Shown here: positions 24,461 to 32,749 of the stretch, in pieces
Position numbering within the stretch: position 1 is the stretch's first letter
How the letters are laid out: each line of letters starts with the position of its first letter
Origin: Eubacteriales bacterium
GTDB taxonomy: Bacteria; Bacillota; Clostridia; Christensenellales; Aristaeellaceae
Direction: 5' to 3'
Length of the DNA stretch: 40,198 bases
NCBI GenBank assembly: GCA_028701335.1
Contig: JAQVQY010000008.1
Location: 1-40,198, forward strand
The notes under the pieces: model-generated
Told to the model about the DNA's origin: nothing
The model's database searches: none
What the model saw: only the letters and a program-made list of their open reading frames with translations
Translations under genes and position numbers: made by a program

Positions 24461-25294
24461 CTAAGAGAGCAGGCGCTCCACAGCGTCATAAAGATGCTCC
24501 AGCTCCTCAAAAGAGCCGTAGGAAAGGACCACTTTGCCCTTTTTCATGCTGCCCTTGATGGCGGCGCGCACGCCCAGCGCTTCCCTGATCCGCTCCTCAA
24601 AGGCGGCCAGCTCAGGCTCAGGGGCGGCCTTTGGCAAGGGCTTCCCGGCGGGCCTGCTTAACGCCTCCAGGGCGCGCACACTCAATCCCTCCGCCGCAGC
24701 GCGCCGGGCAAGTGCCAGCTGCCGGGCCTCATCCCTGATGCCGGCCAGCACCCGGCCGTGCCCCTCGCTTAACGCGTTTGCGAGGATCATCTCCTGAACG
24801 GGCGCGCTTAATTTCAGCAGCCTCAGCAGATTGGCCACCGCGGGGCGGGATTTGCCCAAAAGCTCCGCGGCTTCTTCCTGGGTGTAGCCGCCCTCGTCCA
24901 TCAGTTTCCTCACAGCGTGGGCGGATTCCATGGGGTTCAGGTCTTCCCGCTGGAGGTTTTCAATCAGGGCGGCCAGGCCGCGCTCCCGGGGTGTAAGCTG
25001 GCGCACCAGGGCGGGGATGGTCCTAAGCCCCGCCATCATCCCGGCCCGGAAACGCCGCTCCCCGGCGATGATCCGGTAGCGCTCCCCCGCCCGCTCCACC
25101 AGAATGGGCTGAAGCAGCCCCACCTGGCGAATGGAGGCGGCCAGTTCCTCAAGCCCCTCTTTGCCAAACGCGCGGCGGGGCTGATTCGGGTCCGGATCAA
25201 GCAGGGCAATGGCGATCTCCTGCACCTGGGCGCTGGGCGCCTCCGGCCCAAACAGGGCGTCCAACCCCCGGCCCAGGGCGGCTTTCTTCTTCAT
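24461..25294 (-). CDS. parB: Chromosome-partitioning protein ParB (Spo0J)
   Basis: This 277-residue CTP-dependent DNA-sliding clamp loads at parS sites for chromosome segregation. The N-terminal ParB domain has DPNQPRRAF and the CTP-binding GERRFRAG. The middle carries a helix-turn-helix ([20 protein letters not shown]). The C-terminal dimerisation region has [19 protein letters not shown]. The start overlaps the parA stop (ATGA). I found no TGTTTCACGTGAAACA-like parS in the window. Confidence 0.94.
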   Translation of the reverse strand: MKKKAALGRGLDALFGPEAPSAQVQEIAIALLDPDPNQPRRAFGKEGLEELAASIRQVGLLQPILVERAGERYRIIAGERRFRAGMMAGLRTIPALVRQLTPRERGLAALIENLQREDLNPMESAHAVRKLMDEGGYTQEEAAELLGKSRPAVANLLRLLKLSAPVQEMILANALSEGHGRVLAGIRDEARQLALARRAAAEGLSVRALEALSRPAGKPLPKAAPEPELAAFEERIREALGVRAAIKGSMKKGKVVLSYGSFEELEHLYDAVERLLS

Positions 25295-26052
25295 GGGCTG
25301 TTCCTCTGAATAATTTCCCGGGCCAATTGCCGGTAGGCCACGGCGCCGGCGCTGCGCGGGTCATACTCGTGGATGGGCTGGCCGTGGCTGGGCGCCTCCC
25401 CCAGGCGCACGCTGCGGGGTATGACGGTGGAAAACACGCTGCCCCGGAAATGTTTCTTCACTTCATCAGCCACCTGAAGCGAAAGATTGGTTCGCCCGTC
25501 AAACATGGTGAGCGCCACGCCCTCAAGCACCAGCCCCGGATTTAAGCTCCGCTGCACCCGGGAAACGGTGTTCATGAGCGCCGTTACCCCTTCCAGGGCG
25601 TAATACTCGCACTGGATGGGAACCAGCACGCTGTCACCAGCGCTCAGGGCGTTGATGGTCAAAAGCCCCAGGGAGGGCGGGCAGTCGATCAGCGCGTAAT
25701 CAAAATGGCCCTTGACGGGATGCAGCGCCTCACGCAAGCGGAACTCCCGCCTTTCCATCCCCACCAGCTCCACCTCGGCCGCGGCCAGGCGGATATCGCT
25801 GGGCAGGAGGGAGAGGCCTTTGACATGGCTCTTCACCACGGCCTCCCCAAGGGGAAGCCCGTTGATCAGCACTTCGTAACTGGTCTTCTGCCCGGGGGTG
25901 ACTCCCAGGCCGCTGGTGGCGTTGCCCTGGGGGTCCACATCACAAAGCAGGACCTTCAGCCCCTCATCCGCCAGCATGGCGGCCAGGCTCACAGCGGTGG
26001 TGGTCTTCCCCACCCCGCCTTTCTGGTTGGCAACCGCGATTATCTTGCCCAT
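25291..26052 (-). CDS. parA: Chromosome-partitioning ATPase ParA (Soj)
   Basis: This 253-residue Walker-type ATPase has the deviant P-loop [15 protein letters not shown], the [13 protein letters not shown] motif and [12 protein letters not shown]. The short N-terminus without a DNA-binding extension indicates the chromosomal Soj type, not a plasmid type Ia ParA. It acts with ParB on origin segregation. It starts 16 bases after the preceding small gene and overlaps parB by four bases. Confidence 0.95.
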   Translation of the reverse strand: MGKIIAVANQKGGVGKTTTAVSLAAMLADEGLKVLLCDVDPQGNATSGLGVTPGQKTSYEVLINGLPLGEAVVKSHVKGLSLLPSDIRLAAAEVELVGMERREFRLREALHPVKGHFDYALIDCPPSLGLLTINALSAGDSVLVPIQCEYYALEGVTALMNTVSRVQRSLNPGLVLEGVALTMFDGRTNLSLQVADEVKKHFRGSVFSTVIPRSVRLGEAPSHGQPIHEYDPRSAGAVAYRQLAREIIQRNSP

Positions 26053-26068
26053 TCTTCTCCTACATCCT

Positions 26069-26551
26069 TCAGCTGTCTATCCAGCCCCGCCACCGAAACG
26101 GTGGGTGGCTGCCAGTGACCAGTCGCTTTAAAGTGGCGGTCTCCTCCGGCGGCTGCATGTCCCGGTATAAAAGATACAGCGCCCGTAGCGCCGAGAGGCT
26201 GGTGGACCGCATGGAATACGTGCGGATCATGGCCTGGTTTTGGGCGTTCCTGGGCAGCGCCTCAAACAGGAGGTAGAGAAGCTCGTCGGCCATCAAGGTA
26301 AAATCGTCCATCCTCAGGCGCACCATTTGGCCATTGTCCATTTCAAGGGACAGCTTGCCCGCCGTCTCCTCCCGCACCTGCATGAACAGCAGGTTGTCCA
26401 GCTGAAACGCCAGGTCCTTCAGGCCGCCTTTTTCCGGGCGGAAGCCCATCAGGCGAAGCGCCAGGGCCTCCATCAGGGCGGCGTTGCGGGCGACAAACGC
26501 GCCCCCCAGCCAGGGGCGCAGGATTTGCGCTACCCGACGGACAGCGGCCAT
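26069..26551 (-). CDS. Hypothetical protein, first gene of the par operon
   Basis: The protein has 160 residues and is mostly helical. It is basic at the N-terminus and has a repeated [15 protein letters not shown] and [13 protein letters not shown] character, with no membrane helix or known motif. AGGAGGG precedes the ATG. Its position, 16 bases ahead of parA and directly behind the operon promoter, suggests a link to chromosome segregation or to the nucleoid, but I do not recognise the family. Confidence 0.7.
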   Translation of the reverse strand: MAAVRRVAQILRPWLGGAFVARNAALMEALALRLMGFRPEKGGLKDLAFQLDNLLFMQVREETAGKLSLEMDNGQMVRLRMDDFTLMADELLYLLFEALPRNAQNQAMIRTYSMRSTSLSALRALYLLYRDMQPPEETATLKRLVTGSHPPFRWRGWIDS

Positions 26552-26592
26552 GCCCCCACCCTCCTGTTGATTCCTTCCTATTCCGCCACATT

Positions 26593-26621
26593 AAGATAGC
26601 ATACGAGCCCCCGTTTGTAAA
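26593..26621 (-). promoter_or_regulatory. Predicted promoter of the par operon
   Basis: On the minus strand TTTACA and TATCTT are 17 bases apart, with a TG one base before the -10, about 40 bases ahead of the 160-residue gene. It shares GTATGCTAT with the murA promoter. Confidence 0.55.
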
Positions 26622-26632
26622 CGAAGCGGCGG

Positions 26633-26661
26633 TTGTGCGTGGGGCCCTGATATGGTAGAGT
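26633..26661 (+). promoter_or_regulatory. Possible promoter of hflKC
   Basis: TTGTGC and TAGAGT are 17 bases apart, ending 24 bases before the hflK start. Both boxes match only partly. It is divergent from the par promoter. Confidence 0.3.
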
Positions 26662-26684
26662 GAAACGGAAAAGGAGGCCACCAT

Positions 26685-27644
26685 ATGGCAAAAAAACACG
26701 GCAAAACCGCGGTCTGGCTCATCATCCTGGCGCTGGCAGCCGCCCTTATCCTGGGCGGGCTTTACCGGGTGGGCCAGGGCGAGCAGGCCCTGGTGATCAC
26801 CTTTGGCCAGGTGACCGACACCAACGGTCCGGGCCTGTACTGGCGCATGCCAGGGGTCCAGCGGGTGATTTCCCGCAGCGTCACCAACATCCACAACGTT
26901 GAATACGGCTACCGCACCGCCATCGCCGGTACCAGCCGCTCGGCGGCTGAGTATACGGACGTGGAGAGCGAGTCCGTCATGCTCACCAATGACAACAGTA
27001 TCGTGCAGCTGGAGGCTATCTACCAATACACCATCCGGGACGTAAGGCAATACCTCTTTGACGTGGAGGACCCGGAGAGCACCATGCACCTGGCTTTTGA
27101 GGCTATCCTCCGGCGCAACATCCAGAACCGCTCACTGGACGACGCCCTGCTTGACAAGGACACCATTGAGCAGGAAGTCCTGCCGGATTTCCAGGCTCTG
27201 ATTGACTCCTACGACATGGGGGTAAAAGTGCACGGTGTGCACATCCAGAACATCACCGTGCCAACAGAGGTCATCGCCAACTATGAGGATGTGAACAACG
27301 CCAAGAACGAGATGACAAGGAGGCTGGATGAGGCTCAGCAGTACGAGAACCAGGTGCTTCCCCTGGCCCGCTCCAAGGCCTATGAGTTGACCCAGCAGGC
27401 CCTGGCCTATGAGGTGGATGTGATTGCGGAGGCGGAAGCCGAAACCGCTGTGTTTGACGCCGTGCTCACCCAGTACAGGGCCCAGGAGGACACCGCCAAA
27501 AGCCGCATGGTGATCGAGACCCTGGAGGACATCCTGGGCGGCGCCGGGCGCATCGTGGTGGTGGACGAGGGCGGCGGGGTGCTTCAGCACCTGGACATCG
27601 GGCAGATGCCCTCCGGCACGGATGGCCAGGAGGAGGGTGAATGA
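26685..27644 (+). CDS. hflK: SPFH/band-7 protein HflK-like
   Basis: This 319-residue membrane protein has one N-terminal transmembrane helix (VWLIILALAAALILGGLY) followed by an SPFH domain that begins VGQGEQALVITFGQV. It continues with DNSIVQLEAIYQYTIRD and a long C-terminal coiled coil rich in Glu/Ala. With HflC it forms a cage around the FtsH protease and modulates membrane-protein turnover. AGGAGG lies eight bases before the ATG. The gene overlaps hflC by four bases. The long Gln/Gly-rich N-terminal region of proteobacterial HflK is missing here. Confidence 0.88.
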   Translation: MAKKHGKTAVWLIILALAAALILGGLYRVGQGEQALVITFGQVTDTNGPGLYWRMPGVQRVISRSVTNIHNVEYGYRTAIAGTSRSAAEYTDVESESVMLTNDNSIVQLEAIYQYTIRDVRQYLFDVEDPESTMHLAFEAILRRNIQNRSLDDALLDKDTIEQEVLPDFQALIDSYDMGVKVHGVHIQNITVPTEVIANYEDVNNAKNEMTRRLDEAQQYENQVLPLARSKAYELTQQALAYEVDVIAEAEAETAVFDAVLTQYRAQEDTAKSRMVIETLEDILGGAGRIVVVDEGGGVLQHLDIGQMPSGTDGQEEGE

Positions 27645-28711
27645 GCATGGATTACAATAACAACAACCAGTACAACTGGAGCCGCCCCCAGCCCCAGCCT
27701 CCCAAAGAGCCCAACCCGGCGGTGGAGTCCCTGAAGAAATTCGCCAAAAAGAACACCCGGTCCCTGGTGATTTTTGTGATTCTGCTGATCGTGGCCCTGG
27801 TGCTGTTTAACGAGTCCTTCTTCATCGTCAACGAGGCCGAGCAGGCGGTGGTCAGCCGCTTTGGCGTGATCAAGTCCATCATCCTGGATGACAAGAATGA
27901 CTTCCATGAAAGGTTTTCTGACCGGCTAGCCGGGGAAATCACCGGAAACGGCGAGGTGGTGATACGCCGGGGCAGCGGCCTTCACATGAAGGTGCCCTTT
28001 ATTGACAAAGTGGAGAAATACCCCTCCCTTCTGTTCAACTACACCTCCAATTCGGAAACAGTCAACACCAGCGAGAAAAAGCAGTACAACATCACCACCT
28101 ACGCCCAGTGGCGCATCGCCGACCCGGCGCTGTTCAGCCTGAAGCTGGGCAATGAGTTAAACGCTGAAAACCAGCTGGACAACCTGATCCACCCCGTCAT
28201 CGTCCAGGCCATCAACCGCCTGCTGGCCGAAGATTTTATCTCCAACAAGGACGCCCTCAACCAGGCGCTCATCACCGGGCGGAATACGGTGAACCGGGAG
28301 ATGGTCATCCGGGGCATTGAGGTAACGGACATCCAGGTGCACCGCACCATCCTCCCCCAGGCCAACGTGGAGACCACCTACGACCGCATGAAGGCTGACC
28401 GGGCCAAGGTGGCCCAGCAGCTCCGCAGCGAAGGGGATGAGCAGTACCGCATGAAGGTGGCCGACGCCGACCTTCAGGCCGCCCGCTTTGAGGCTGACGC
28501 AGTGCGCGCCGCCGGGGAAACCCGCGCAAGGGCTGATGCCGCCGCCATGGTGATCTATAATGAGGCCTATAAGGCCGACCCGGCGTTCTACCGCTTCTGG
28601 CGCTCCCTCCAAGCGCTGAAGGGCAGCTTTGGCAACAACAGCACCCCGGTCCTAAGCCAGGATCACCCGCTGTGGAAGCAGCTGGTGGGTTGGGGCCTGG
28701 GCAGTCAATAA
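27641..28711 (+). CDS. hflC: SPFH/band-7 protein HflC-like
   Basis: The protein has 356 residues. After an Asn/Gln/Pro-rich cytosolic N-terminus a single transmembrane helix (SLVIFVILLIVALVLF) leads into the SPFH domain (VNEAEQAVVSRFGVI, GLHMKVPFIDKVEKYPSLL). The C-terminal part has the HflC-type EADAVRAAGETRARADA coiled coil and YNEAYKADPAFYRFWRSL. It is translationally coupled to hflK and is followed by a terminator. FtsH itself is not in the window. Confidence 0.88.
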   Translation: MSMDYNNNNQYNWSRPQPQPPKEPNPAVESLKKFAKKNTRSLVIFVILLIVALVLFNESFFIVNEAEQAVVSRFGVIKSIILDDKNDFHERFSDRLAGEITGNGEVVIRRGSGLHMKVPFIDKVEKYPSLLFNYTSNSETVNTSEKKQYNITTYAQWRIADPALFSLKLGNELNAENQLDNLIHPVIVQAINRLLAEDFISNKDALNQALITGRNTVNREMVIRGIEVTDIQVHRTILPQANVETTYDRMKADRAKVAQQLRSEGDEQYRMKVADADLQAARFEADAVRAAGETRARADAAAMVIYNEAYKADPAFYRFWRSLQALKGSFGNNSTPVLSQDHPLWKQLVGWGLGSQ

Positions 28712-28727
28712 GGGGAAACATCAAGTG

Positions 28728-28764
28728 GAGCGCGCAGGATCAGCCCGGCGCGCTCTTTTCTTTG
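28728..28764 (+). terminator. Terminator of hflKC
   Basis: A GAGCGCGC/GCGCGCTC stem with a 12-base loop is followed by TTTTCTTT, 17 bases after the hflC stop. Confidence 0.85.
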
Positions 28765-28827
28765 CGCTGGCTGAATATAGCGGGTATGATGAGGTGGTTG
28801 CCAGGAAACGAACGGGAGGGAAACAAG

Positions 28828-30003
28828 GTGCCTTCACATACCATTGTCATCATCGGCAGCTCCATCGCGGGGCTGTCCGCCGCCGAGGCCGCAAGGGAAA
28901 AGGATCCGGATTGCCGGATCATCATCCTGTCGGAGGACAGCCATCTTCCCTATTTCCGCCAGCGCCTGTGTGAGGTGCTGCATAACCGGGAGCAGGCCGG
29001 GAAGCTTTATATACATCCGGAAGACTGGTATCAGGAGCAGGGCTTTGACCTACGCCTGAATGAAAAGGTCACACGCGTCCTGCCGGCAGAAAAAGCAGTA
29101 ATGCTTGGAAGCGGGGAGCGCGTCCCCTATGACAGCCTGATTCTTGCCAGCGGAAGCTATTCCTTCCTGCCGCCCACCAAGGGCTTTGACCTGACCGGCG
29201 TGGAAACGCTGTGGACAATGGAGGACGCGTTAAGGATCGAAAGCCGCATCGGCCGCGCCAAGCGCTCCATCGTCATTGGCGGCGGCGTTCTGGGCCTGGA
29301 GGCGGCCTACGCCCTGCACCAGCGGGGCCTGGAAAGCCGGATTCTGGAGCGCCTGCCCCGGCTGATGATGCGCCAGCTGGATGAGCGCTCGGCCGAGCTC
29401 TTCACCGCCCTGGTGGAGCACGAAGGCACCCATGTGGCCACCCAGGCTTATATCAGGGAAATCATCGCGGATGATGAGGGCCGGGCGGCCGGCATGCGCC
29501 TGGAGGACGGGAGTGAATTCCCAGCGGACCTGATTTTAGTTTCAGCCGGGGTAAGGGCAAACACGGAGTTTCTGTCCGGCACCGGCGTGGAGGTGGACCG
29601 GATGGTCCTGGTTGACCACCAAATGCGCACCAACGTCCCCGGCATTTTTGCCGCTGGGGACTGTGCCATGATGGACCAGCGCTGGTACGGCCTGTGGATG
29701 ATCGCCAGGCAGCAGGGCGCCGTCGCGGACGAAAACGCCGCGGGCGGCAGCAAGGAATATGTGATGCCGGTGCCGCCTTATATGGTAAAGACCATGGGCA
29801 CTCAGATCGCTTCCGCCGGCACCATTGAGGAAGCCAACCTCTCACCTGAAGCGCTGGAGCAGCTGCACCGGGACATCGAGGAGAACAGCGGCCTCTTCCA
29901 GTACGCCAAGCGGCTCTATGTGGGCGATACCTTAAGCGGCTTCATCCTCATGGGGGACACCAAGGCGTTTTCCAGCCTGCACAAACAGCTGGGGAAAGAG
30001 TAA
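28828..30003 (+). CDS. NAD(P)/FAD-dependent oxidoreductase (rubredoxin/nitrite-reductase-like)
   Basis: The protein has 391 residues from a GTG start at 28828, chosen because GGGAGGG lies seven bases before it and the FAD-binding fold begins at once (IVIIGSSIAGLSAAEAAREK). A second dinucleotide fold has IGGGVLGLEAAYALHQRG, and the FAD-binding end motif is IFAAGDCAMMD. This is the class of rubredoxin:NAD oxidoreductase and the NirB N-terminus, transferring electrons between NAD(P)H and a small redox protein. No rubredoxin domain or partner is present. The ORF-track start (28672) lies inside hflC and across a terminator, so it is wrong. Confidence 0.82.
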   Translation: MPSHTIVIIGSSIAGLSAAEAAREKDPDCRIIILSEDSHLPYFRQRLCEVLHNREQAGKLYIHPEDWYQEQGFDLRLNEKVTRVLPAEKAVMLGSGERVPYDSLILASGSYSFLPPTKGFDLTGVETLWTMEDALRIESRIGRAKRSIVIGGGVLGLEAAYALHQRGLESRILERLPRLMMRQLDERSAELFTALVEHEGTHVATQAYIREIIADDEGRAAGMRLEDGSEFPADLILVSAGVRANTEFLSGTGVEVDRMVLVDHQMRTNVPGIFAAGDCAMMDQRWYGLWMIARQQGAVADENAAGGSKEYVMPVPPYMVKTMGTQIASAGTIEEANLSPEALEQLHRDIEENSGLFQYAKRLYVGDTLSGFILMGDTKAFSSLHKQLGKE

Positions 30004-30007
30004 ACAA

Positions 30008-30060
30008 AATCCCCTGGCCTGGACTGCTCATCAGCCCGGGCCAGGGGATTGTGTTTTCTT
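30008..30060. terminator. Bidirectional terminator between convergent genes
   Basis: A 12-bp AATCCCCTGGCC/GGCCAGGGGATT stem is followed by GTGTTTTCTTTT on the plus strand and TTTG on the minus strand. It ends the oxidoreductase gene and the ABC exporter operon. Confidence 0.85.
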
Positions 30061-30780
30061 TTACGCGCTTTGCTCTTCAGGGCCCTTTGCCAGCTGATTG
30101 GGGAGGTCAAGGAAGATCCTGCCGTCTTTGATCTCAATAATGCGGTCGGCCTTCTGGGCAATGCGTCGGTCGTGGGTGATGATGAGGAAAGTGGTTTTGA
30201 ATCGCTCGTTGATGTCCCTGAGGATGTCATAGACCACCTCGGTGGAGTCGGAGTCCAGGTTGCCGGTGGGTTCATCCGCAAGCACGATCCGTGGATTGTT
30301 GATCAGCGCCCGGGCGATGGATGTGCGCTGCTGCTGGCCGCCGGACATCTTGGCGGCATTGTTATTCTGCACCCGCTCAAGGCCCATCAGCCGCATCAGT
30401 TCCCCGGCGCGGCCCATCGCTTCGGCCGTGACACGGCCATCCCGGATGCGGGCGGGCATGAGCACATTCTCAAGCGCCGTGAACTCCGGCAGGAGATAGT
30501 GGAACTGGAACACGAAGCCTATGGTCTCATTGCGCAGGCGTGCCAGGGCGCTCTTTGTCATCCTGGTGGTTTGGGTGCCGTTGATGGCAACACTGCCGCT
30601 GGTTGGCCGGTCCAGGGTGCCGATGATGTTAAGGAGCGTGCTTTTGCCGGAACCCGAGGCGCCAATGATGGATGTGAAGGACTGGTCTTGGATGTCCAGG
30701 TTCACATCGGTCAATACCTGCGTTTTGATTTCGCTGCCGTAAATTTTGTTGATGCCTTTCAGGCTGATGACATTATCCAT
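30061..30780 (-). CDS. ABC transporter ATP-binding protein (LolD/MacB-type)
   Basis: The protein has 239 residues. Walker A is GASGSGKST, the Q-loop region VFQFHYLLPEFTALENV, the signature MSGGQQQRTSIARAL, Walker B IVLADEPTGNLD and the switch ITHDRRIAQKAD. The LDRPTSG and FHYLLPEFTA features are typical of the LolD/MacB/FtsE group, which drives lipoprotein release, peptide export or mechanotransmission rather than import. The start overlaps the permease gene by eight bases, so the two are one exporter. Confidence 0.92.
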   Translation of the reverse strand: MDNVISLKGINKIYGSEIKTQVLTDVNLDIQDQSFTSIIGASGSGKSTLLNIIGTLDRPTSGSVAINGTQTTRMTKSALARLRNETIGFVFQFHYLLPEFTALENVLMPARIRDGRVTAEAMGRAGELMRLMGLERVQNNNAAKMSGGQQQRTSIARALINNPRIVLADEPTGNLDSDSTEVVYDILRDINERFKTTFLIITHDRRIAQKADRIIEIKDGRIFLDLPNQLAKGPEEQSA

Positions 30781-31930
30781 TTTTGATGACCTCCATGGGG
30801 TCCAGCCTGGCCGAGCGTCGGGCAGGGATGAGGGAAGCGAGAGTGGCCGAAGCCACCGCCACCAGCGCCGAGATAATGATGAACTGGGGGTCCACCAGGA
30901 GCGCTATCACCGGCGTGCCGTCAGGGTTCAGGGCAAAGCGGGTAAACGCGTAAGTCAGCCCCAGCCCCAGAGCCACGCCCAGGATGGCGCCCGCGATGCC
31001 CAGCAGGAAGCCTTCCACCAGGAAAATGAGGCTGGCCGCCCCATCCCTGATGCCCATGGCCTTTAAGATGCCCAGCTGCTTGCTCTTTTGCATCACTGAG
31101 ATAGCCAGGACGCTTGCGATAGCCAGCACCACGCTTACAAGCACGAAAACCTGGATCATAAGGCTGGAGACGCTCTGGCCGTTAAGGCCGCTTAAGAGCT
31201 GCTCATTTTGCGCCTTCCAGTTGTCAACCTTCAGGTTCTCCGGCAGGATCCCCCCCATCTTCAAAGCGATTTCATCCGCCAAAAACGGATCCTCCGCCTG
31301 CATCTCAATGGCGGAGGCCACATCCCCATAACCAAAGGCCGCCTGCACCAGGGCAATATCCGCCAGCACCCAGCGGCTGTTGAGCGCCGCGGTTTTCAGG
31401 TCATAAATGCCGGACACGCTCACATCCCGCGTGCTTCCCCGGGGCGTTGCAAGGGTGACGGTGTCCATCTCACTGATACCTGCCTCCTGGGCCAAATTGA
31501 GCCCCAGGACCACCTGGCCTTCCCCTGGCAGAGCGCCGCCTGAGACCAGCGCTTCCGTCAGCCGGTAGATACCATCGGCGTTGCGGGAAGCGAAGCCCCG
31601 AAGCAGGATTGGGTAATCGTCTTGGCCGACCCTCAGGAATCCCGATGCGTCCAGCACCGGAGAAACCAGCTTCACACCAAGGCCCGCTCCCTCAAGGGAA
31701 GCCGCCACGCTTTGGTAATCCTCCACAAAGTCTCCCCGGTCCCTGGCAGTAACAGTCAGCTGGGTGTTGCGGCCAATCGCGCTATCCACCAGCTCCACCT
31801 GCAAGCCGCTGATCAGGGACCCAATGAACACCTGCACTGACACCCCCACCGCGATGCCAATGGCGATGAGGAGGGACTGGCCTTTGGAGGCGGTAAGGAA
31901 GCGCCAGGCAATCTTGAAAGCGGTTTTCAT
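30773..31930 (-). CDS. FtsX-like ABC permease (LolC/MacB-type)
   Basis: The 385 residues hold one N-terminal transmembrane helix (SLLIAIGIAVGVSVQVFIG), a large extracytoplasmic MacB-like domain (about 45-250) and three C-terminal helices of the FtsX domain (VFVLVSVVLAIASVLAISVM, then two more), ending in ARRSARLDPMEVIK. A homodimer with the ATPase is expected. The start overlaps the cobalamin-binding gene by four bases (ATGA). Confidence 0.88.
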   Translation of the reverse strand: MKTAFKIAWRFLTASKGQSLLIAIGIAVGVSVQVFIGSLISGLQVELVDSAIGRNTQLTVTARDRGDFVEDYQSVAASLEGAGLGVKLVSPVLDASGFLRVGQDDYPILLRGFASRNADGIYRLTEALVSGGALPGEGQVVLGLNLAQEAGISEMDTVTLATPRGSTRDVSVSGIYDLKTAALNSRWVLADIALVQAAFGYGDVASAIEMQAEDPFLADEIALKMGGILPENLKVDNWKAQNEQLLSGLNGQSVSSLMIQVFVLVSVVLAIASVLAISVMQKSKQLGILKAMGIRDGAASLIFLVEGFLLGIAGAILGVALGLGLTYAFTRFALNPDGTPVIALLVDPQFIIISALVAVASATLASLIPARRSARLDPMEVIKNG

Positions 31931-32589
31931 TTGGCCACCTCCGCCAGCTTCTTTACATCCACAAAGGTGTTGAGCATACCATCCGCCTGGAAATCCGCGG
32001 CGCTCTTCCCGGTGTGTTTGAGCGCGCTTCCGGCCAGATAAACCTTCAATCCGGGTTTTGCCGCCTTAAGCGCCTGGATGGTCGCGGGCAGCTGCGCCAG
32101 ATTCAGATAATTGGTAACGCTCAGGACCACGATATCAGGCTGGATAGTTCCAGCCGCATGAAGGAGGGTGCCCCTGGGGGTGTTGCAGCCAATGTAAGCC
32201 GTATCGAAGCCCAGGATGCGGAAAAAATCAGCGCCCATCCTGATCCCGATTTCGTGATATTCCTCCTCAGGGCAGGCCAGCATCACACGCCGGCCACTTC
32301 CGGGCTTGCCGGAATGTTCGCGCTGAGAGAGAACATAAGGCCAGCTGGCGCCCATCACCGCCTGAACAATGGCGGACTGGATGTGCTCCTGCCAGATGCG
32401 CGCGTCCTCCTGGGCCCTGGGCACCTCAATGCGGTTAAGGGCGGGCGCCAAAATACCCTCATACAGTTCGGGTACATCGCGCTTCCCTTCGCTAAGAAGA
32501 GAGAGCGCGTACGCGACGGCATTCTCCAGGTCGCGTGCTTCAAGGTGAGCGGTAAACCGGGCAAGGTAATCCTTGACTGTGTCAGCCAT
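31927..32589 (-). CDS. Cobalamin (B12)-binding domain protein
   Basis: The protein has 220 residues. An N-terminal helical cap (to about 90, with WQEHIQSAIVQAVMG) is followed by a Rossmann-like B12-binding domain: ACPEEEYHEIGIRMGADFFR, GFDTAYIGCNTPRG, PDIVVLSVTNYLNLAQLP and LAGSAL. The EYHEIG segment holds the His that ligates cobalt in CarH- and methyltransferase-type domains. No MerR DNA-binding domain or catalytic partner is attached, so this looks like a stand-alone sensor or carrier. It is the first gene of the exporter operon, with a strong promoter upstream, which raises the idea of a B12- or light-responsive exporter (inference). Confidence 0.8.
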   Translation of the reverse strand: MADTVKDYLARFTAHLEARDLENAVAYALSLLSEGKRDVPELYEGILAPALNRIEVPRAQEDARIWQEHIQSAIVQAVMGASWPYVLSQREHSGKPGSGRRVMLACPEEEYHEIGIRMGADFFRILGFDTAYIGCNTPRGTLLHAAGTIQPDIVVLSVTNYLNLAQLPATIQALKAAKPGLKVYLAGSALKHTGKSAADFQADGMLNTFVDVKKLAEVAK

Positions 32590-32651
32590 GTGGTTCTCCT
32601 TCTGCTATTCCGGGCTGCGAAATACGGTCTCACGGAAAGGCAAGTGGCTTT

Positions 32652-32679
32652 ATTATATTTATGCCAGGGAAGAAGTCAA
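32652..32679 (-). promoter_or_regulatory. Predicted promoter of the B12-binding/ABC exporter operon
   Basis: On the minus strand TTGACT and a perfect TATAAT are 16 bases apart, about 60 bases ahead of the B12-binding gene. Confidence 0.7.
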
Positions 32680-32749
32680 TGTGATTGTTTGCGTCCAACC
32701 ATCATGTATGGCAAATCCGTGAGAACCGCACGGAAAAATGGGAACAGGA

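Noticed and set aside
24461-26600. parS site near parAB
   Set aside because: I looked for TGTTTCACGTGAAACA and close variants on both strands near the operon and saw none; a motif scan of the whole genome would be needed.
26343-27089. Minus-strand 248-residue ORF spanning the par/hflK divergent promoters
   Set aside because: It runs antisense through hflK and across both promoters; the real genes diverge here.
30049-30786. Plus-strand 245-residue ORF opposite the LolD-like ATPase
   Set aside because: It is an antisense shadow; the ATPase motifs are on the minus strand.
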